Below, piece by piece: positions 1 to 12,500 of a DNA stretch of 64,000 nucleotides. Position 1 is the stretch's first letter; each line of letters opens with the position of its first letter. Both the position numbers and the translations under genes were made by a program. A model generated the notes under the pieces. The model saw only the letters and a list, made by a program, of their open reading frames with translations, ran no database searches and was not told the origin of the DNA. The DNA comes from Ceratorhiza oryzae-sativae (Eukaryota; Basidiomycota; Agaricomycetes; Cantharellales; Ceratobasidiaceae). Location: assembly GCA_030998015.1 (NCBI GenBank), contig JARWMV010000232.1, forward strand, positions 3,038,001-3,102,000, given 5' to 3'.

Positions 1-408
1 TTCACCCCTGCGGAAGAAGTATGCCTGATTTACGGCGCTCGGGACAAGCATAGTCGCGTCAACGCGGTCAAATCCAGCTTTGACCAGGGACCCCCAGTCC
101 TCGAGAGCCCTAACTCCTCCAGGCATGTCTTGATCTTTGCCGTTCCCAGGTGTGAAGCGGATGCGCGCATACTGGCCACCGCAGAAGAAGTGCGCCCTGT
201 ACCGCTGGCCGGGACAAGGCAGGATTGCATGGACTCGAGGGAAATTTGCTTCCAACAAAGCTTTCCAGTTCCAGTGGGTTGCCCCCCAGTTGATTCTGTC
301 GTCGTACTTGCCCGGAGCCCACATGATGCGAACATACTTGTCATTGTTGAAGAAGTAGGCCTCGTCTTTTTGGTTGACAGTGAAGGTGAATGCGCCGCGT
401 CCAACCAT
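1..408 (-). CDS. Hemopexin-like beta-propeller (lectin-type) protein, copy 1, cut by window edge
   Basis: The frame runs from an ATG at 408 down to base 1 without a stop and continues outside the window. It contains regularly spaced hemopexin-type repeat cores of the form AYFFNNDKYVRI and AHFFCGGQYARI, followed by the start of a third (AYFF...). Single-domain hemopexin-fold proteins of about 225-230 aa are known as plant albumins/lectins and occur in fungi. Their usual role is binding small ligands or sugars, and I cannot name the ligand here. No signal peptide is visible. A near-identical copy lies at 24894-25576 on the other strand. This copy has six C at 282-287 (six G in the coding sense) where the other has five, so its frame is intact. 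The upstream region is also shared with the other copy, including the TATA-like box near 550-562. Confidence 0.8.
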   Translation of the reverse strand, partial: MVGRGAFTFTVNQKDEAYFFNNDKYVRIMWAPGKYDDRINWGATHWNWKALLEANFPRVHAILPCPGQRYRAHFFCGGQYARIRFTPGNGKDQDMPGGVRALEDWGSLVKAGFDRVDATMLVPSAVNQAYFFRRGE

Positions 409-1074
409 CAGTATAAATGCGTCTGAAGCTCATGTAGCGTCTGGTTATTATATGCAAGATTTACTTTACAAAGGGTTAAAACAAGAAATCAAGTATTCAG
501 CGGATACAATGCACATCGTTAGTAAGATGTCGCTCTCGGTCGTCGCAAGCGCTCTTTTATACCCGTGCTTGCCCACCTTGTCCGAAGTTATATTTAAATT
601 ACCTACTGCATGTCGAGGGTACTTAGTCTGACAGGCTCTATCGAATTGCTAACCGGGTAACAACGAGCGATAGGCTGAAATGAGCGCTTGCATCATAGGG
701 TCAAAAGAAAATAGGTGTTCACGACTCGATATGGGTGCGAAGCAACCGGCTCCTCCTAGCTCATCGACCGGGTAGTGTTGGGCGAACACCACCAGGCCTC
801 ATGTTTATCCAGCTATACGTAATTATCTAGCAACTAGTGCCGTATGAACACCGGCTTTGTCGAACCATCACCCGGGTACTGCATGCATGCTATAGTCACG
901 TGGGTATTCGCGTCTGCGCGTTTGAATCACGATCCCTTGTATGATTCGACTGTAGCAGCGCATATAATTATGCCCGACATGATTATGTACAAATACTCAA
1001 CAGAAAATGTAAGCGGTACTCCTAATTGAGACTCGATATATCCGTTCAGTTAAACGAGCGCCCGGGGGCTGCAC
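409..1074. promoter_or_regulatory. Shared promoter region upstream of hemopexin copy 1
   Basis: This is a gene-free stretch between the hemopexin-like gene and the 3' end of WD40 copy 1. On the minus strand it carries a TATAAAAG box (about 550-562) about 140 bp upstream of the ATG, a CCAGACGCTACATGAGC block just upstream of the ATG, and a block ending in ACCCGGTTAGCAA. The same elements in the same order lie upstream of hemopexin copy 2 (24480-24893), so the promoter was duplicated with the gene. No other coding signal was seen. Confidence 0.55.
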
Positions 1075-4000
1075 TTAAGTGCCCATCGACGCGCTTCGAG
1101 GCGCAACACAATCCAATAGGTCGGGAGGTGAATCAGAGGGGAGCTCTATGTTGTGAAGGCGAAGCATTCCTTCCAATGCGCCAGTCGCGAACTGCAGCTC
1201 CGAAGGCGCCTTTTGGTTGCAAGCAAAGCTTTTGACCTACCCGCCTCATTAGGAAATGACTAAATGAATCTAATTTATCCCCAACTTACCACGTCGCCTC
1301 CTGAAGACCTCAGAATATGTAACAATGCTGTCGAGTATCGATCCCAGATAAATACCTCACCGTCTGTATTACGGATTAGTACATTCCTATATATCGAACC
1401 GCATGCTCACTTTTTGACAGGCAACACACTAGCTCATCGTTCAAACCACCAAAGAAACTCTGTTCTGCAAACTCCACCGGGCTCTTTAAAATTCTGTTTA
1501 GCATGCATATGCACTTCGTTGAGATCGAGAACCAACCTTCGTGAGATATGCTTTAATGACCCAATAAACGTCAATATACATACACCTAGGACGGTTGATG
1601 GATACTCACAGCATACTAAATTTAGCCTTGCAACCAGCATTCCATAGCGCTCATTGTTCGGTTTCATATCGATCCTCCACATCTGGGGCGGCGTTTTGTT
1701 TGTGTATGACACAAGCGCGTATGTACTCTCGGGAGTGACGCTCTTCAATATAATCAACATCTTGATCTTGTCGAGCATGAACCGCTTACCTTTAGTGTTA
1801 TGTTGCAGACATCTTGCAAAAGTGGGACTTGACTAAACGGGTTGGTTCAGTTTGATACCTGAATGCACGTTAAATTAGGGCGAACGTACTGTTCAATTGA
1901 CCGGGTGATCATATTATAAACTGCAAAATCGAAGTTGTTGGGTTAATTATTGAGGTATCTCGTTATGCTCATACCGAGTAGTCGTTTCTCCGCTCGCGAT
2001 TTTGTGGGCTCAAGGCCATTTGCAGTCTTGAGGAGTGTTCCGACCGCAACAACTCGAGTCTGGTCGGCCATGATTGCGGCTTCCCAGATCCGGATGCGGG
2101 GCAACTCGTAGCGATCAACCACTGTGCCTTCCATGTTCTATTTCAAAGGACCATTAGCGTTGGATCATGATAATCGATTATAAACGTACCAGCTGAACAA
2201 GATGGGTATCCGTCACGATTGGCGTGTGTCCATCGGGCAGTTCCAGGAATTTGTGCTCAATTGATAATATCTCACTTCCGTTGGGTATCCAAACCATAGA
2301 TTGGATAGCATGGGGACGACGTATAGCTATAACATCGCTTCCATTCTATGAAAATTCGTTGATTTGCATCAGAAGCTCTGGCAGGTAATCAAACGCACAT
2401 ACATCGACGTCCCACACTTTCAGCTCCTTCAGAGTTCTTGTCAAGAGCCTGGACCCATCCGGCGACCATGCTACCTGATTCACACGTCCCCCTGCGGTTA
2501 CAGCATAAGACCACCTCTTGTGTTCTTTTATATCTCGCTCCATGACGCTCCAGACGATCACCGTTCGATCCCAGCTAGATAAAATCGATCAATGACAGCC
2601 AAACCATTGTAGAAACCCATCCGTATTCACCTGCAAGTCGCCAAGCGGGTACCCTGAGGGTTGAACTGCATGTATTTGACCAGCCCTACATGTGCACTCA
2701 TAGATTGAGCTATGTGGAGGTTGGCGAAATCGTTTCGGAGCTTCTTGATGCGAGCCCTCTGCTCGTCGGTGCTGTAATCAACTTGATCGACAATATCCAA
2801 TTCCACCGGCATGTCTTTAGCGGGTACCATCCTCCTCTTTACCCTGTTCATTACTATTACCTATGTAAATGAAGAAATTCAGTTGAAGCTCATGTGTGAA
2901 TCAGATTAAACGCACACGTTCTACAATGGCTTTCAGTCGGGTTGGCTTTGGTTTCTTGGTTTTAGCCATTCCTACTATCTTAATTGGACAAAACTAAGTC
3001 GGGGGGAAATGCGATTGGAGTGCGTAGAAGGCTCACCCTCAGGTAAACCCTCTTAAACCAGGCAAACCATGAGTGTCCCATACTGTTCGGCACTCCTACT
3101 GAACCAATATCTAGTCTCCGGCCCAGCGCCAATCCCTGTTTTGATATGCTTTGATCACTAGAGTTTGTGTGATTTTCGGACCTCCATTTGGCCGATTTCC
3201 CATCAGAATACTTGCTAGTAGTGCCCTGAGAGTACGTTGAGACTGGGTAATTCCGAGCTTGGCTGTTTTCTTCATCATCCAGATGTCTGTATGTTGGACG
3301 CTTAGCTCCCAGTCGAACCTTCATACATTGAACCCGAGAAATGGCCCATTCGGCTGTGATTTTGCAGATATTTTTGGGCCAGTGCTCAACCATCCATGAG
3401 AATCCGAGATAGTTATCAGGAATCTCTGCAGGATCCAGTTTGCAGTCACGAACTCTAGCATGTGCCAGGCGCTCAAAGAGAACCCGGAATGCAATGAAAA
3501 CTAGATGAAAGCACAATAAGTGAAAACAAGATTTATGGATTTATTGACTCACATAAAACAATCGATATGAGCATTGTAAAGACAGTGATAAGGGCTCGTA
3601 CAAGCCTAGATTGGCCACTGCTGTAGGTGAAGACTAAGAAGAATATTTGTGTTCAAGATTCTTCAAGGAATTTCAATGTGCTTACGACAAATTCCAGATA
3701 CAAAAGAAACCACAGACACCTGAGAAATAAGTTCAACATGCAGTATCGAGGGATAAATGCAGCAATCATACCACTAAAAGACAAATTGGTATACGCATGA
3801 TCCATACTTCGATCCACTTTGATGCTCGACTGCGTGAAAAGCAATATTTTGAAGTCCGCCCTTGGAGGCGATGAATATAGACACAAGATAAGGGTATCAA
3901 ATAGCATACATTGATAGGCAAGCTATACAACTGAGTCAGTTACTATAGGCGCTAAGGCGCAAATACACATACTGGTGCGCCAATCGCGCTTGCTATTGAA

Positions 4001-5682
4001 AATACCAAACTCTAGAAATTTTGCCGTACGTCAGCCCGCTACCGTCGGCAAGAAACTGAAACTAACACTCATCCACAGTGCATTGACAAGATCCGACAGC
4101 TTGGCGCCATGGTCTGCATAGCTATATGTTATTCAGTTGATAACGTTCAGCTGTTTGGATAGGCAACACCATACCTGAACTAAAATCATGACGGGTAAGT
4201 GTGGAACTGGTTTTTAACCTCAGTTGAAGACATACCTGGAGAGTTGTAGCCGTAACGCTGCTGAAGAAGGTTGCCTACCGATGGAGATCAGAATATTAGG
4301 TGACATCTTCGGGGTTTAAAGAAGGTTCACAGACAACATACAATCGTCGCTAAGTTGAGTAATCCATTTGCAGTATGCTCTTGGGATGCGCGAATAACGG
4401 GGATGCCGACCTATTAACCATAAGTACTACTCCACATGGTCAAAGAATATCTGATGAAGCCACCTGACTTGCAATGAGCAAAATAGCGTATGCGTGAGCT
4501 ATATGCGGCTTACCTTGATAAAAGTATCCAATGCGGACCTCATTCCCTCCATGTGCGCACTAATATCGACAGTTAGGTCGTTAATGTAGCATTGAATGGG
4601 TTTAGTCCTGAATTCGCCCTCTAGATTTCGCACACTGGTCAGCAGGCAGGCCACCTGGCGCACCAGTAGCAATCGATTACATACTGAAATCTCCTAGGCA
4701 GGCCGCACGGTACATTAGGTCCGCAGCGAAGGATGAAAATACCGTATTAACGAGCTCTTCCGTGAACTCGGGGATGTCGTTCCTGTAAAATATCTCCAGT
4801 CATTATAGGTTTATATAGACTATATTGATGACTTCCTTACAGCTGATCACTAAAGGCTTGGATCCTCGACGAGAGACGCCTCATTTCTGCTGGAAGCTCC
4901 TCTAGATCAGTTATAGGTTTGAATCGAGGCTTCATTCCGCTGTAAATCCGATCCTTATCGAATGTATGTCTTGGTTTGCGGACCCGATGGGGGTCTTCCA
5001 CCTGCCTAGCACCATAGATTAGGCTAGCCGACGTCGAACTACGAACAGAAGGAGACAGGCTTACTGCTTGGCTGTCACATTCATGGTTATGCTGGTACGG
5101 GGAACTTCGGTGAACATATTGGCCGCCTTAAACAAAAGCAATTTGATCTAGTCAAAAGGCACCAATACTAAAATAGCCCTTGATATAACCTACGTTCTCT
5201 CGGAAAAGGTGTTCCATTTGAAGAAGTGCTTTTCGGAGCTTGTACGTTGCAGTCATCAAATCGATGCTCGAACCCAATTGTCGAACCGGGTTGATGAACA
5301 GCTGGAGCTGACGATCAAGGCTCTCCGTATAGTTCTCGAAAGAATAAAAATTAGCGCTCCCCTCCCGTGAATTAACAGCCCGTGGCATATCTACTGATAC
5401 AACCCCCACATTGAGTCGTTGGCTTCCTCGTTTTAGCTCAGCCTACAAACCTAGAGCACCCGGGTCTGGATCCATCATAGGTTCTTCACCGCATTCGCCG
5501 TCTTTAGAATCTATTATATTCGAAAGCAGAGCAAGCAGAAGCTTCTTCTTCTTGCAGGGGCCGCATCCTGTGATATGTGACGTGAGGTAAGTATGCAATA
5601 ACCATGCATCTGATAGCGACGCATTGACTCTAACCTTCTGGATCATCAGTAACGCATTCTGTCTCAGGTAACAAGAGTGCAT
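1075..5682 (-). CDS. Membrane-anchored WD40 protein (WDR26/GID7-like propeller), family copy 1
   Basis: This is a multi-exon gene recognised by exon-by-exon similarity to two paralogs at 28336-33301 and 33620-38273. From the N-terminus (about 5580) it has a Lys-rich helix (KKKKLLLALLSN), a helical block with the family motif VRQLGSSIDLMTATYKLR (about 5290-5210), a region aligned to the membrane segments of the paralogs (about 3900-3550), and a linker with SWMVEHWPKN (about 3390). The WD40 propeller begins near 2750 (LVKYMQFNPQGTRLATC). Later blades read VNQVAWSPDGSRLLTRT, YELPRIRIWEAAIMAD, YALVSYTNKTPPQMWRIDM (about 1700) and GEVFIWDRYS (about 1345), and the frame ends at a TAA at 1075. Joining all exons was not possible, and some frame breaks may exist. 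The start is uncertain: the ATG at 5682 is the furthest plausible one. Function is unknown. GID7/WDR26 proteins are ubiquitin-ligase scaffolds, but the membrane part is not typical of them. Confidence 0.6.
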
Positions 5683-6416
5683 TGCACCGGGCTGAGCATA
5701 GATTATTTAAGTTCCTAGTCGAGGTGACTGTACTAAAGAAAAAACCTCACCCGCGATTGAATCTGTTGACATTATTCGGTATGAATCAAGTATGTACCAG
5801 CAGTGCCGTTACGGAGTTAATCCACGACACTTTTATATCGTCTGCATCACAAGTACATGCATTCAGCGCTCATCACACAGACCACGCGTTTACAACACCC
5901 GCTAAGGGCGTGGCGGTTTTCGGCCGCCAATCAAACACGTTCCGGTTTTCAATCGCAAGGGCGCATGTAATCAACTTCCGTTTGCGCTTCAGCAGGCAAC
6001 CATCGAGTCAGCTATATTCCGTATATTCGACAACTCGAGGACTAATATCCTGTTGAAAGGGGGCTCGTCAGCTTATACTTGTCTACGACAGCAGGGCCCC
6101 CTCTGTGAAAGCCCCTGGAAACGTGGTCATTCGTGAGCGCGAGTATAAGTGCAGGATAAACCTCCAGACGCTGAACCTCACGAACTTGAATCACGATAAT
6201 ATGCAACAAAGCATAGCTTCTGCCTAGATTTTTCTTTGTTCCGTGTAAAATGAAAAGGCGCGTGCTTCTATGATGGGCTGTAATAACACAAGCTCGGGTC
6301 GTAAAAGCTTTTCCTGCCAAGTGAATTGAAATGTGTCAAATACGCGCGACGAGCCATGCCTTCAATTCAGCGGTTAGCGCCTTAGAATCAGCGTCTATGA
6401 TATCGTTTTCACACAG
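5683..6416. other. Intergenic, no gene seen
   Basis: Short random open frames only. No splice-supported exon chain, repeat or RNA gene was recognised. Confidence 0.5.
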
Positions 6417-6771
6417 TCAATCGGTATTTTTGAGGAAAGGGGGGGTGCCAAGGAAATTGATCCTCTGGCGTCTACTCTTTAGTTTCAGCACTGAAGTGTG
6501 ATGCATCGAGGTCGAAACTTACTTTCTCGAGTTGCATTCTGGTGCTCATACATGGCATCTGCTGCATGGTTTTCAGCATAGAGAATGCCGACAAGAGCTC
6601 CTGTCCTTTAGTCTGTCAATCAAATGATATCTGAAATCACAACAACCAGGGTCTACTGCGAGGAGAAGATGCGAATCCGTATTTTACGTACGAACCAAAT
6701 ACAAATTTGGCCTCCCGGATGAAGTAGCTGCTGGTGTAGATTTCGACAGTGAGGCTTCTCAAGATGAACAT
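6417..6771 (-). CDS. Possible small spliced gene, 70 aa, not recognised
   Basis: Three exons can be chained on the minus strand: 6771-6692, 6605-6533 and 6476-6417. Both introns have clean consensus donors (GTACGT and GTAAGT) and AAAG acceptors, the phases match, and the frame is open from ATG (6771) to TGA (6417). The product begins MFILRSLTVEIYTSSYF and contains a short hydrophobic stretch (FVFGSTGALVGILY) followed by a polar segment. The exons are too short to be found as open frames. I recognise no family. It could be a real small membrane protein, the tail of a longer gene starting upstream, or a relic. The support is the coincidence of two good introns with phase-consistent exons. Confidence 0.35.
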
Positions 6772-7290
6772 CCCGTGAGGCCGGGCGCAACTGGGGCAGT
6801 GACTTCGATGCCCGAAATCAATTTATCATTGATTGGCGTGATACGTCTATGCAGTACAGCCCACTCTACATCTGGTGAACCACTCAGTGGGCGCTAACTT
6901 TCAGTCACAATTGCTATTTCAGGTAATGTTGCCATGGTGGATGCGCATCGATTGAACAGATACCAAAAGTTTCAGCTCATTGCGCATCAATTAATTGTTT
7001 TAGGCTTATTTGAACAACTCGAGAATACTTGCTTAAGCGAGACAGTCGTGTATTACTTGGACGAGAAATCTACGTGCGACGCACTGCAAGCGGGGTTTAC
7101 CTAGTCTCTTCACGTTTTAGTTATCGCTAGATGAATCAAATTTGGAGGTATTGTCAGGCGTGCAGCGCCAAGGTGGTTGGAACCCCGTCAATGCCAAGAG
7201 TCGGCGTCTATGAACACCATGGGGTATTTGAAATTCATCGATCAAGGACAAGCGCCAGGTCAGTTACCGTACTTACACGTAACGCTCATC
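6772..7290. other. Intergenic upstream of the golgin gene
   Basis: This separates the putative small gene (transcribed leftward) from the golgin gene (transcribed rightward). Nothing specific was recognised, and an in-frame ATG between 7131 and 7291 does not join naturally to the golgin exon. Confidence 0.4.
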
Positions 7291-9160
7291 ATGTCCACCA
7301 CAGACCAACCACCAAACGGTGCCACAGAGCATCCAAAAAGTCCCAGCAATGAAAAAATCAAAACAAGCGAAGATAGAATTGCTGAGCTCGAGCAAGAGCT
7401 GGAGAGAACCAAGGCAGAGAGTGATAGTTGGGCTGAGCAGTATCATACCCTCCTCGCCAAACTCACCACTATGCGAACTACGCTGGCGAATAAGCTGAAG
7501 CAGGACGCAGTGAGTACTTGATAAATTTGGAACGCCTAGATTTATTCTAACATCTATTGATAGGAAGAACTTGACCGACGCGAGCAACACATCAACCAAT
7601 TGACCGCAACAAACGAGGATCTCTCCAATACTATCGAAACGCTGAAACAGGAGATCATAACCGCCAACGACGAGTCGTCTCATCTCTCTCACGAGCTCTC
7701 GGCCCTGAGGCAACGCGCGCTTGATACCACGTCCTCGGCGGACGCCGAACTCGAACAGATGCGTTTCGAGCTCGAGCATACCCGGAATGATCTTGAAGCG
7801 ACAAGGAGAGAGCTGGAAGTGGAAAGACTGGAGAGGGAAGATCTGGAGAGGGAGGCTGCGCAAGAGAGGGTGATGGCAGAGGAAATCAGGTCGCAGGTTT
7901 CGGTGCTGAGGAGAGAGGTGGAGCAGGCAGCTGCACTTAGGGCGAAAGACACGGAAGCGATCGAGAGAGAAAGGGAAAAGAGCGCCAACTTGCAGTCTGT
8001 GTTGGAGGATTTTCAGCTCAGTAAGCACCATTTTATCGACTCGGCGCCAACAACTGATGATTCGCCATAGCAAAGGATCTGGAAATCAGGCAAGCTCTCT
8101 CTGAATCCGAGTCTACCTTGCAGCACACGATCAAGCAGCTCGCAGAGTTCAAATCCCGCGCGCTCCAAGCCGAGGTGAGTTGGGCACCTCTGGTTTTACA
8201 TCTGGTGCGTACTTAGTACTGCTAGGCCGAGCTCGCGGAATCAACACACAACTCGGAGCGCGTCGCTTCACTCGAAAAGGAGGTCAAGGAAAAGAACCTA
8301 TTGATAGGTAAACTGCGACACGAAGGTGATCTTGGCATTCCCACCGTCTAAGTCATACTCTGACATCCCATGGACCAGCCGTGATTATAAACGAGCATCT
8401 AACAATCGCCCTCCGCCGCCTGCGCTCCTCGGCGGCATCTTCCAACAGCTCTGTCGATAAAGCTCTCGTATCCAACATTCTTGTCTCTTTCCTGAGCGCA
8501 CCTCGCACAGACAGCACGCGCTTTGAAATGCTCAGCGTGCTCGCGAATGTTCTTGGATGGGGGGATCACGAGCGAGAAAAGGCAGGGCTGCAGCGAGCTG
8601 GCGCCAGTGGTAGTTCCACGCTTGGCGTTCCAGTGGGTGTAGGCGCGAGGAGAACGAGCACGAGCGGGGGCAAAGATATGGAACTCGCAGGGAGCGACGA
8701 GACAGAGGTATGCATGATTATTCCCCAACGGGACGGGGATGTCTAACCTCTGTATCCAGTCGTTTTCCAAAATGTGGGTCGAGTTCTTGCTCAAGGAAGC
8801 TAACCAAGGAAGCGTACCACCCACGCCCACGACCCCCGGGCCGGGCGGACCAGGGGGATTGCCTGGTATAGGCTCACCCCGGACTGCAACGATGCCCGGC
8901 TTGCCCACTATATCCAGAAACACCTCGGCTAGCGTTTCAAGGGCGAGTTTATCTGGTTAGCCAAAGTCGCCGAGCTAAACAAAAAGGACACGATACTCAC
9001 GGCTGATTGAGCAGGTGCGGATTCTCCGACGACTGCAACCCCGCCCCGGCTCTCGATTTCTTCGCTTTCGCGCTCATCACTAGGCCTAGGCCTAAGTCCA
9101 AGTATACCTAAGCGGAGTGATGCAACTTCGCCTCTATCTCGGACGGGAGACGACGAGTGA
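7291..9160 (+). CDS. RUD3: Rud3-type golgin with GRAB (ARF-binding) domain
   Basis: This is a coiled-coil Golgi tether, the fungal counterpart of GMAP-210, acting at the cis-Golgi in ER-Golgi vesicle capture. It has seven exons, all in phase: 7291-7509, 7564-8020, 8071-8174, 8226-8325, 8379-8707, 8760-8955 and 9015-9160. After a short acidic N-terminus, residues from about 30 to 320 form a long Glu/Arg-rich coiled coil. It is followed by the GRIP-related ARF-binding signature (LIGKLRHEAVIINEHL and then VSNILVSFLSAPRTDSTRFE), the part that binds Arf1-GTP in yeast Rud3. The C-terminal tail is Pro/Gly/Ser-rich and disordered. The start at 7291 is the first ATG in frame with the coiled coil. The frame is intact, with no indels, unlike several other genes in the window. 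Confidence 0.85.
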
Positions 9161-9516
9161 TTGAGCTTATTAGTTATTGTTACTCTTTTGGTTAATGTGT
9201 CGATCCATGGACATGAGTATTATCTTGCTGTAGAATTAAGCTTGCTTCCTTGGCATTTCAAAGGTCACCGAATCGATCATATATATACGAAGAGAACACA
9301 AGCAGGGCGGTAAAGCGTACAACGAAGACACATTATTAGAGAGGGATTATCAAACGAGCGAGGGAGTACCAGTACTAGCAGAACACATGAGACAGAAACA
9401 CAAAAGATTGACAAAAAAAAAAAAGCAGACATGAGCGAGATCTGAGTGTATATCAAATCAGCGCCCCAAAACGAGATCAGCGACGCCCCCTCCTCGCATA
9501 AACCATCTTGCAGACA
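9161..9516. other. Convergent intergenic space
   Basis: This is the 3'-to-3' gap between the golgin gene and the Ipa1-domain gene. It holds an A-rich run near 9412-9425 and AT-rich sequence suited to 3' ends of both transcripts. No gene was seen. Confidence 0.5.
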
Positions 9517-12500
9517 TCAGCCTCGCTGTAGCCATCCGAGGCTCATGCCGTCCAGCGTCCGACGGGCTTCGGGGTATACCGAATTACTTTCTTTTAGTGA
9601 TGCTGCCAGTCGCCTGCATAGATCCATAGGGTAGGACAATATCTCCGCGTTCCTGAATGCCGGGTAGCGTTCGAGCGAGCTGCGGAAATGAGTATCGGTG
9701 TCAGCGAAATGACACAATAACCCCCAAGGGCGAAACCAGGCACTGGCACTCACCTCGCTGATTCGCCCGGTCCGAAGATCACAAACGTCACCTTCGCCGC
9801 GGAGATTGTTCCACTGGCGGGGATGACTGATCCAGCGGCTCCAGCATATGACAACTGTATCGACGGCTTAAACAGCCAGAGCTATCACATGAAAAAAAGA
9901 TCAATGATCTCCGAGAGATTTTCCAAAAGGCAGAAACAACGCACTAGAATTCGAGCTCCACCGGTCTCTTCGTCCTGTACCACGAATCGGTACGATGCGT
10001 GTGCCTGGGAAAGATCAACCATATCCGCAGCTACGTACGCCGTAAACGGGATACGCGGGAAGCTATCACAGCCAACCGCCAATCAATTAATAAGATTAAG
10101 CTCAAATGAAGGTGGGCGACGAACCGTTGGGACGCCACAACCGGTCGCACGGTGTACTTTCTGAATCGGTACATACACTTGTTCTGACGGACTTTACGAT
10201 GCCCGATCGAGGCTCCGCAGAGGCACTGCACCTGGCACCATCCTTGATTTCCCTAATACACACCCCGAGTGTGAGTATCATAAACATCGAACTAGACTAG
10301 ACAAAAGAAGGTGATATCAAATATGCCCTCATTGGTAGCCCACTAGGCTGATGGCTTCGCTCAAGTGAGTTGTTCAACGTGGACTAGGTAAATTTAGGAC
10401 AGATTGTATCAGTCACGGAGTGAGGCGTTTAGCCGTCGCTCGGCGTCCCGCCCGCACCAAGTGATGTGCAGCCCAAAACCAACTCGGGCTCCGGAACTGA
10501 TACCATCACTCAGCACGTTCAGAGTCGCCCACAGGTGGAGGTGTACTGTGATGACCTTCTTCTTGTCCATTTCATTTCAAAACGAAACCAGCCACCAATA
10601 TCCAAAGAAGGAGCCGAAAAAATCATGCCAATCAAAAAAAAAAAACTACTCACCCTGTTCGAGTCATCGACCAAGCCGCTCTTGTTGACACTACTCTCGT
10701 CGAATAGCAAATACCCACCACCGACCAGTACCTGTCCGATGCAAGGCCAAAACCCATCCCCGCTCGCGCGCTTGGCAACCTCGGCCGATAACGTTTGGTC
10801 AGGATGACACATCCACGCATCAAGCAATTCGGCCCAGTGTTCAGACGGGAGATCAGTATATTTCGAGTTGGCGCTGTTGATTACGACGGGAAGCGAGCAC
10901 GAGACACAGACGAATGCAGATGGCCGGCTGGATTGGAGTTGAGAAGCGTCGAGGAGGGGAGCAGACTCTTGGGGGTCGAGGAGGTTGATTGAAGTGGCGG
11001 TTGTGGTTAGTTTGAGATCAAAGTAGTCTGAAGTCGCGTTCGGCCGACCCATAGACGCCGCACAAAGGTCGACCTTGCCCGGAGATACCTGAACCGGTAG
11101 GGCAAGCGGAGAAAGGTTTGCCGATCCAGATTGCAAAACCAGAGTCGAGCCGTCAGGACCAGACACCACCTCGCCATCGAGTTTGGCCGAACGTGACAGG
11201 CCGTCGACTCGCAGCTGGAGCGAAACCATATGAAGACTCTCCCGGTACTCAGCCACATACGCAATCGCCATTTGGTCTAACATAGAAGCTGAGCAAACAG
11301 TATCGTTGCCAATAAAGATGAGACATACCACTGGGTGGCATGGCTTGTTCCGTAAGTGGCGACTTGCCCGTGGCCGATTTTCCCGTCAACCAAGCCAGAG
11401 GTGGAGCCGAATTGCTTCTGCTCCTGCCCTGATTCAATCCCAGCTTGCTCGACCTTTTCAATAGCCGAGGTGTACCGGGGTGGGACAACATTGGAGGAGG
11501 TTTGCGATTCGGACCAGGATGGGACTTTACGAATTCGGGCAAAGTCATAAGCATGTTCGGATCGACCGTGTCTGGGTCGGCGAGCGCTATCGTAGGGAGA
11601 TCATACTCTGAGCGCTGTGGGTTTGATTCACGAGGACTGGTGCGCATAGACGCGTCTTGCGAGTGCATTCGACCATGGGATGAATGTTGAGCAAGTTGAG
11701 TGACAAACGCATCTCGCTATCGACCCAGTCAATCACCCCCTTCTCTACGTGTTATCGACAGACTCACCTTGGCATCGTCCTTTTGCTTGGCCCGCGCCAG
11801 CCTCGCTTGCATATCATCGACAAATACCGTCTGCGAATCGAGCGTTCTCGAAGCCGCTTGACCAATCATCGACATCAAATTCTCGAGGTCCTGCTTATCC
11901 TCCAAGCGCTGCTTTCCTTTCCAATTTGGACGATAGACCGCACGTTGGTCGTCTAGCCGGCCGCTGTCGACCAGCTTTTCGATAGCGCCTGCCACGCGGG
12001 CAAATTCCATTTGCTCGAGCTTCCGAGTCTTGAGCTCGACGCGCTGGTTGTTGAGCTGAGGGGCCACAATATACAACCGGTCGATGGCCATCATGACCGA
12101 GTCCAGGTCGAGCTTCATCTTTTCCGACGAGACAATGGATTCTCGGTGGGACGATGTGCCCTGACGAACCGACTGGACATCAGGCGCCTTTTCCTTGTCC
12201 GAGGCAAAATCCGAATACGGCTGGAGCGGGGTTTCGTACACCGGCGGATGAGCGTCCTGGTAATCTCCTCGGTCGTACTCTGGAGGAAGATTGTGATCAT
12301 GGGCCTCAAACTGGTAGGGGGATAGAAATGGCGTCGGGAGGGTTCGATCATGACACAAGGTTTGTATGTCACCCAAAACGCGGTCGACCTGGCCCACAGC
12401 ATAGCTTGTTCAGCGGCGGACACGGAACGAGTTTGGTTACGTGACCCGTGCAACTGAAGCTGGATGGAAGACGCTTGACGACTAAGCGTGTCGTAAACGT

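Noticed and set aside
7273..8073. Long minus-strand open frame (266 codons) opposite the golgin gene
   Set aside because: It is antisense to a coiled-coil gene whose exons, splice sites and GRAB signature are clear. Its composition is what the antisense of Glu/Arg-rich codons gives.
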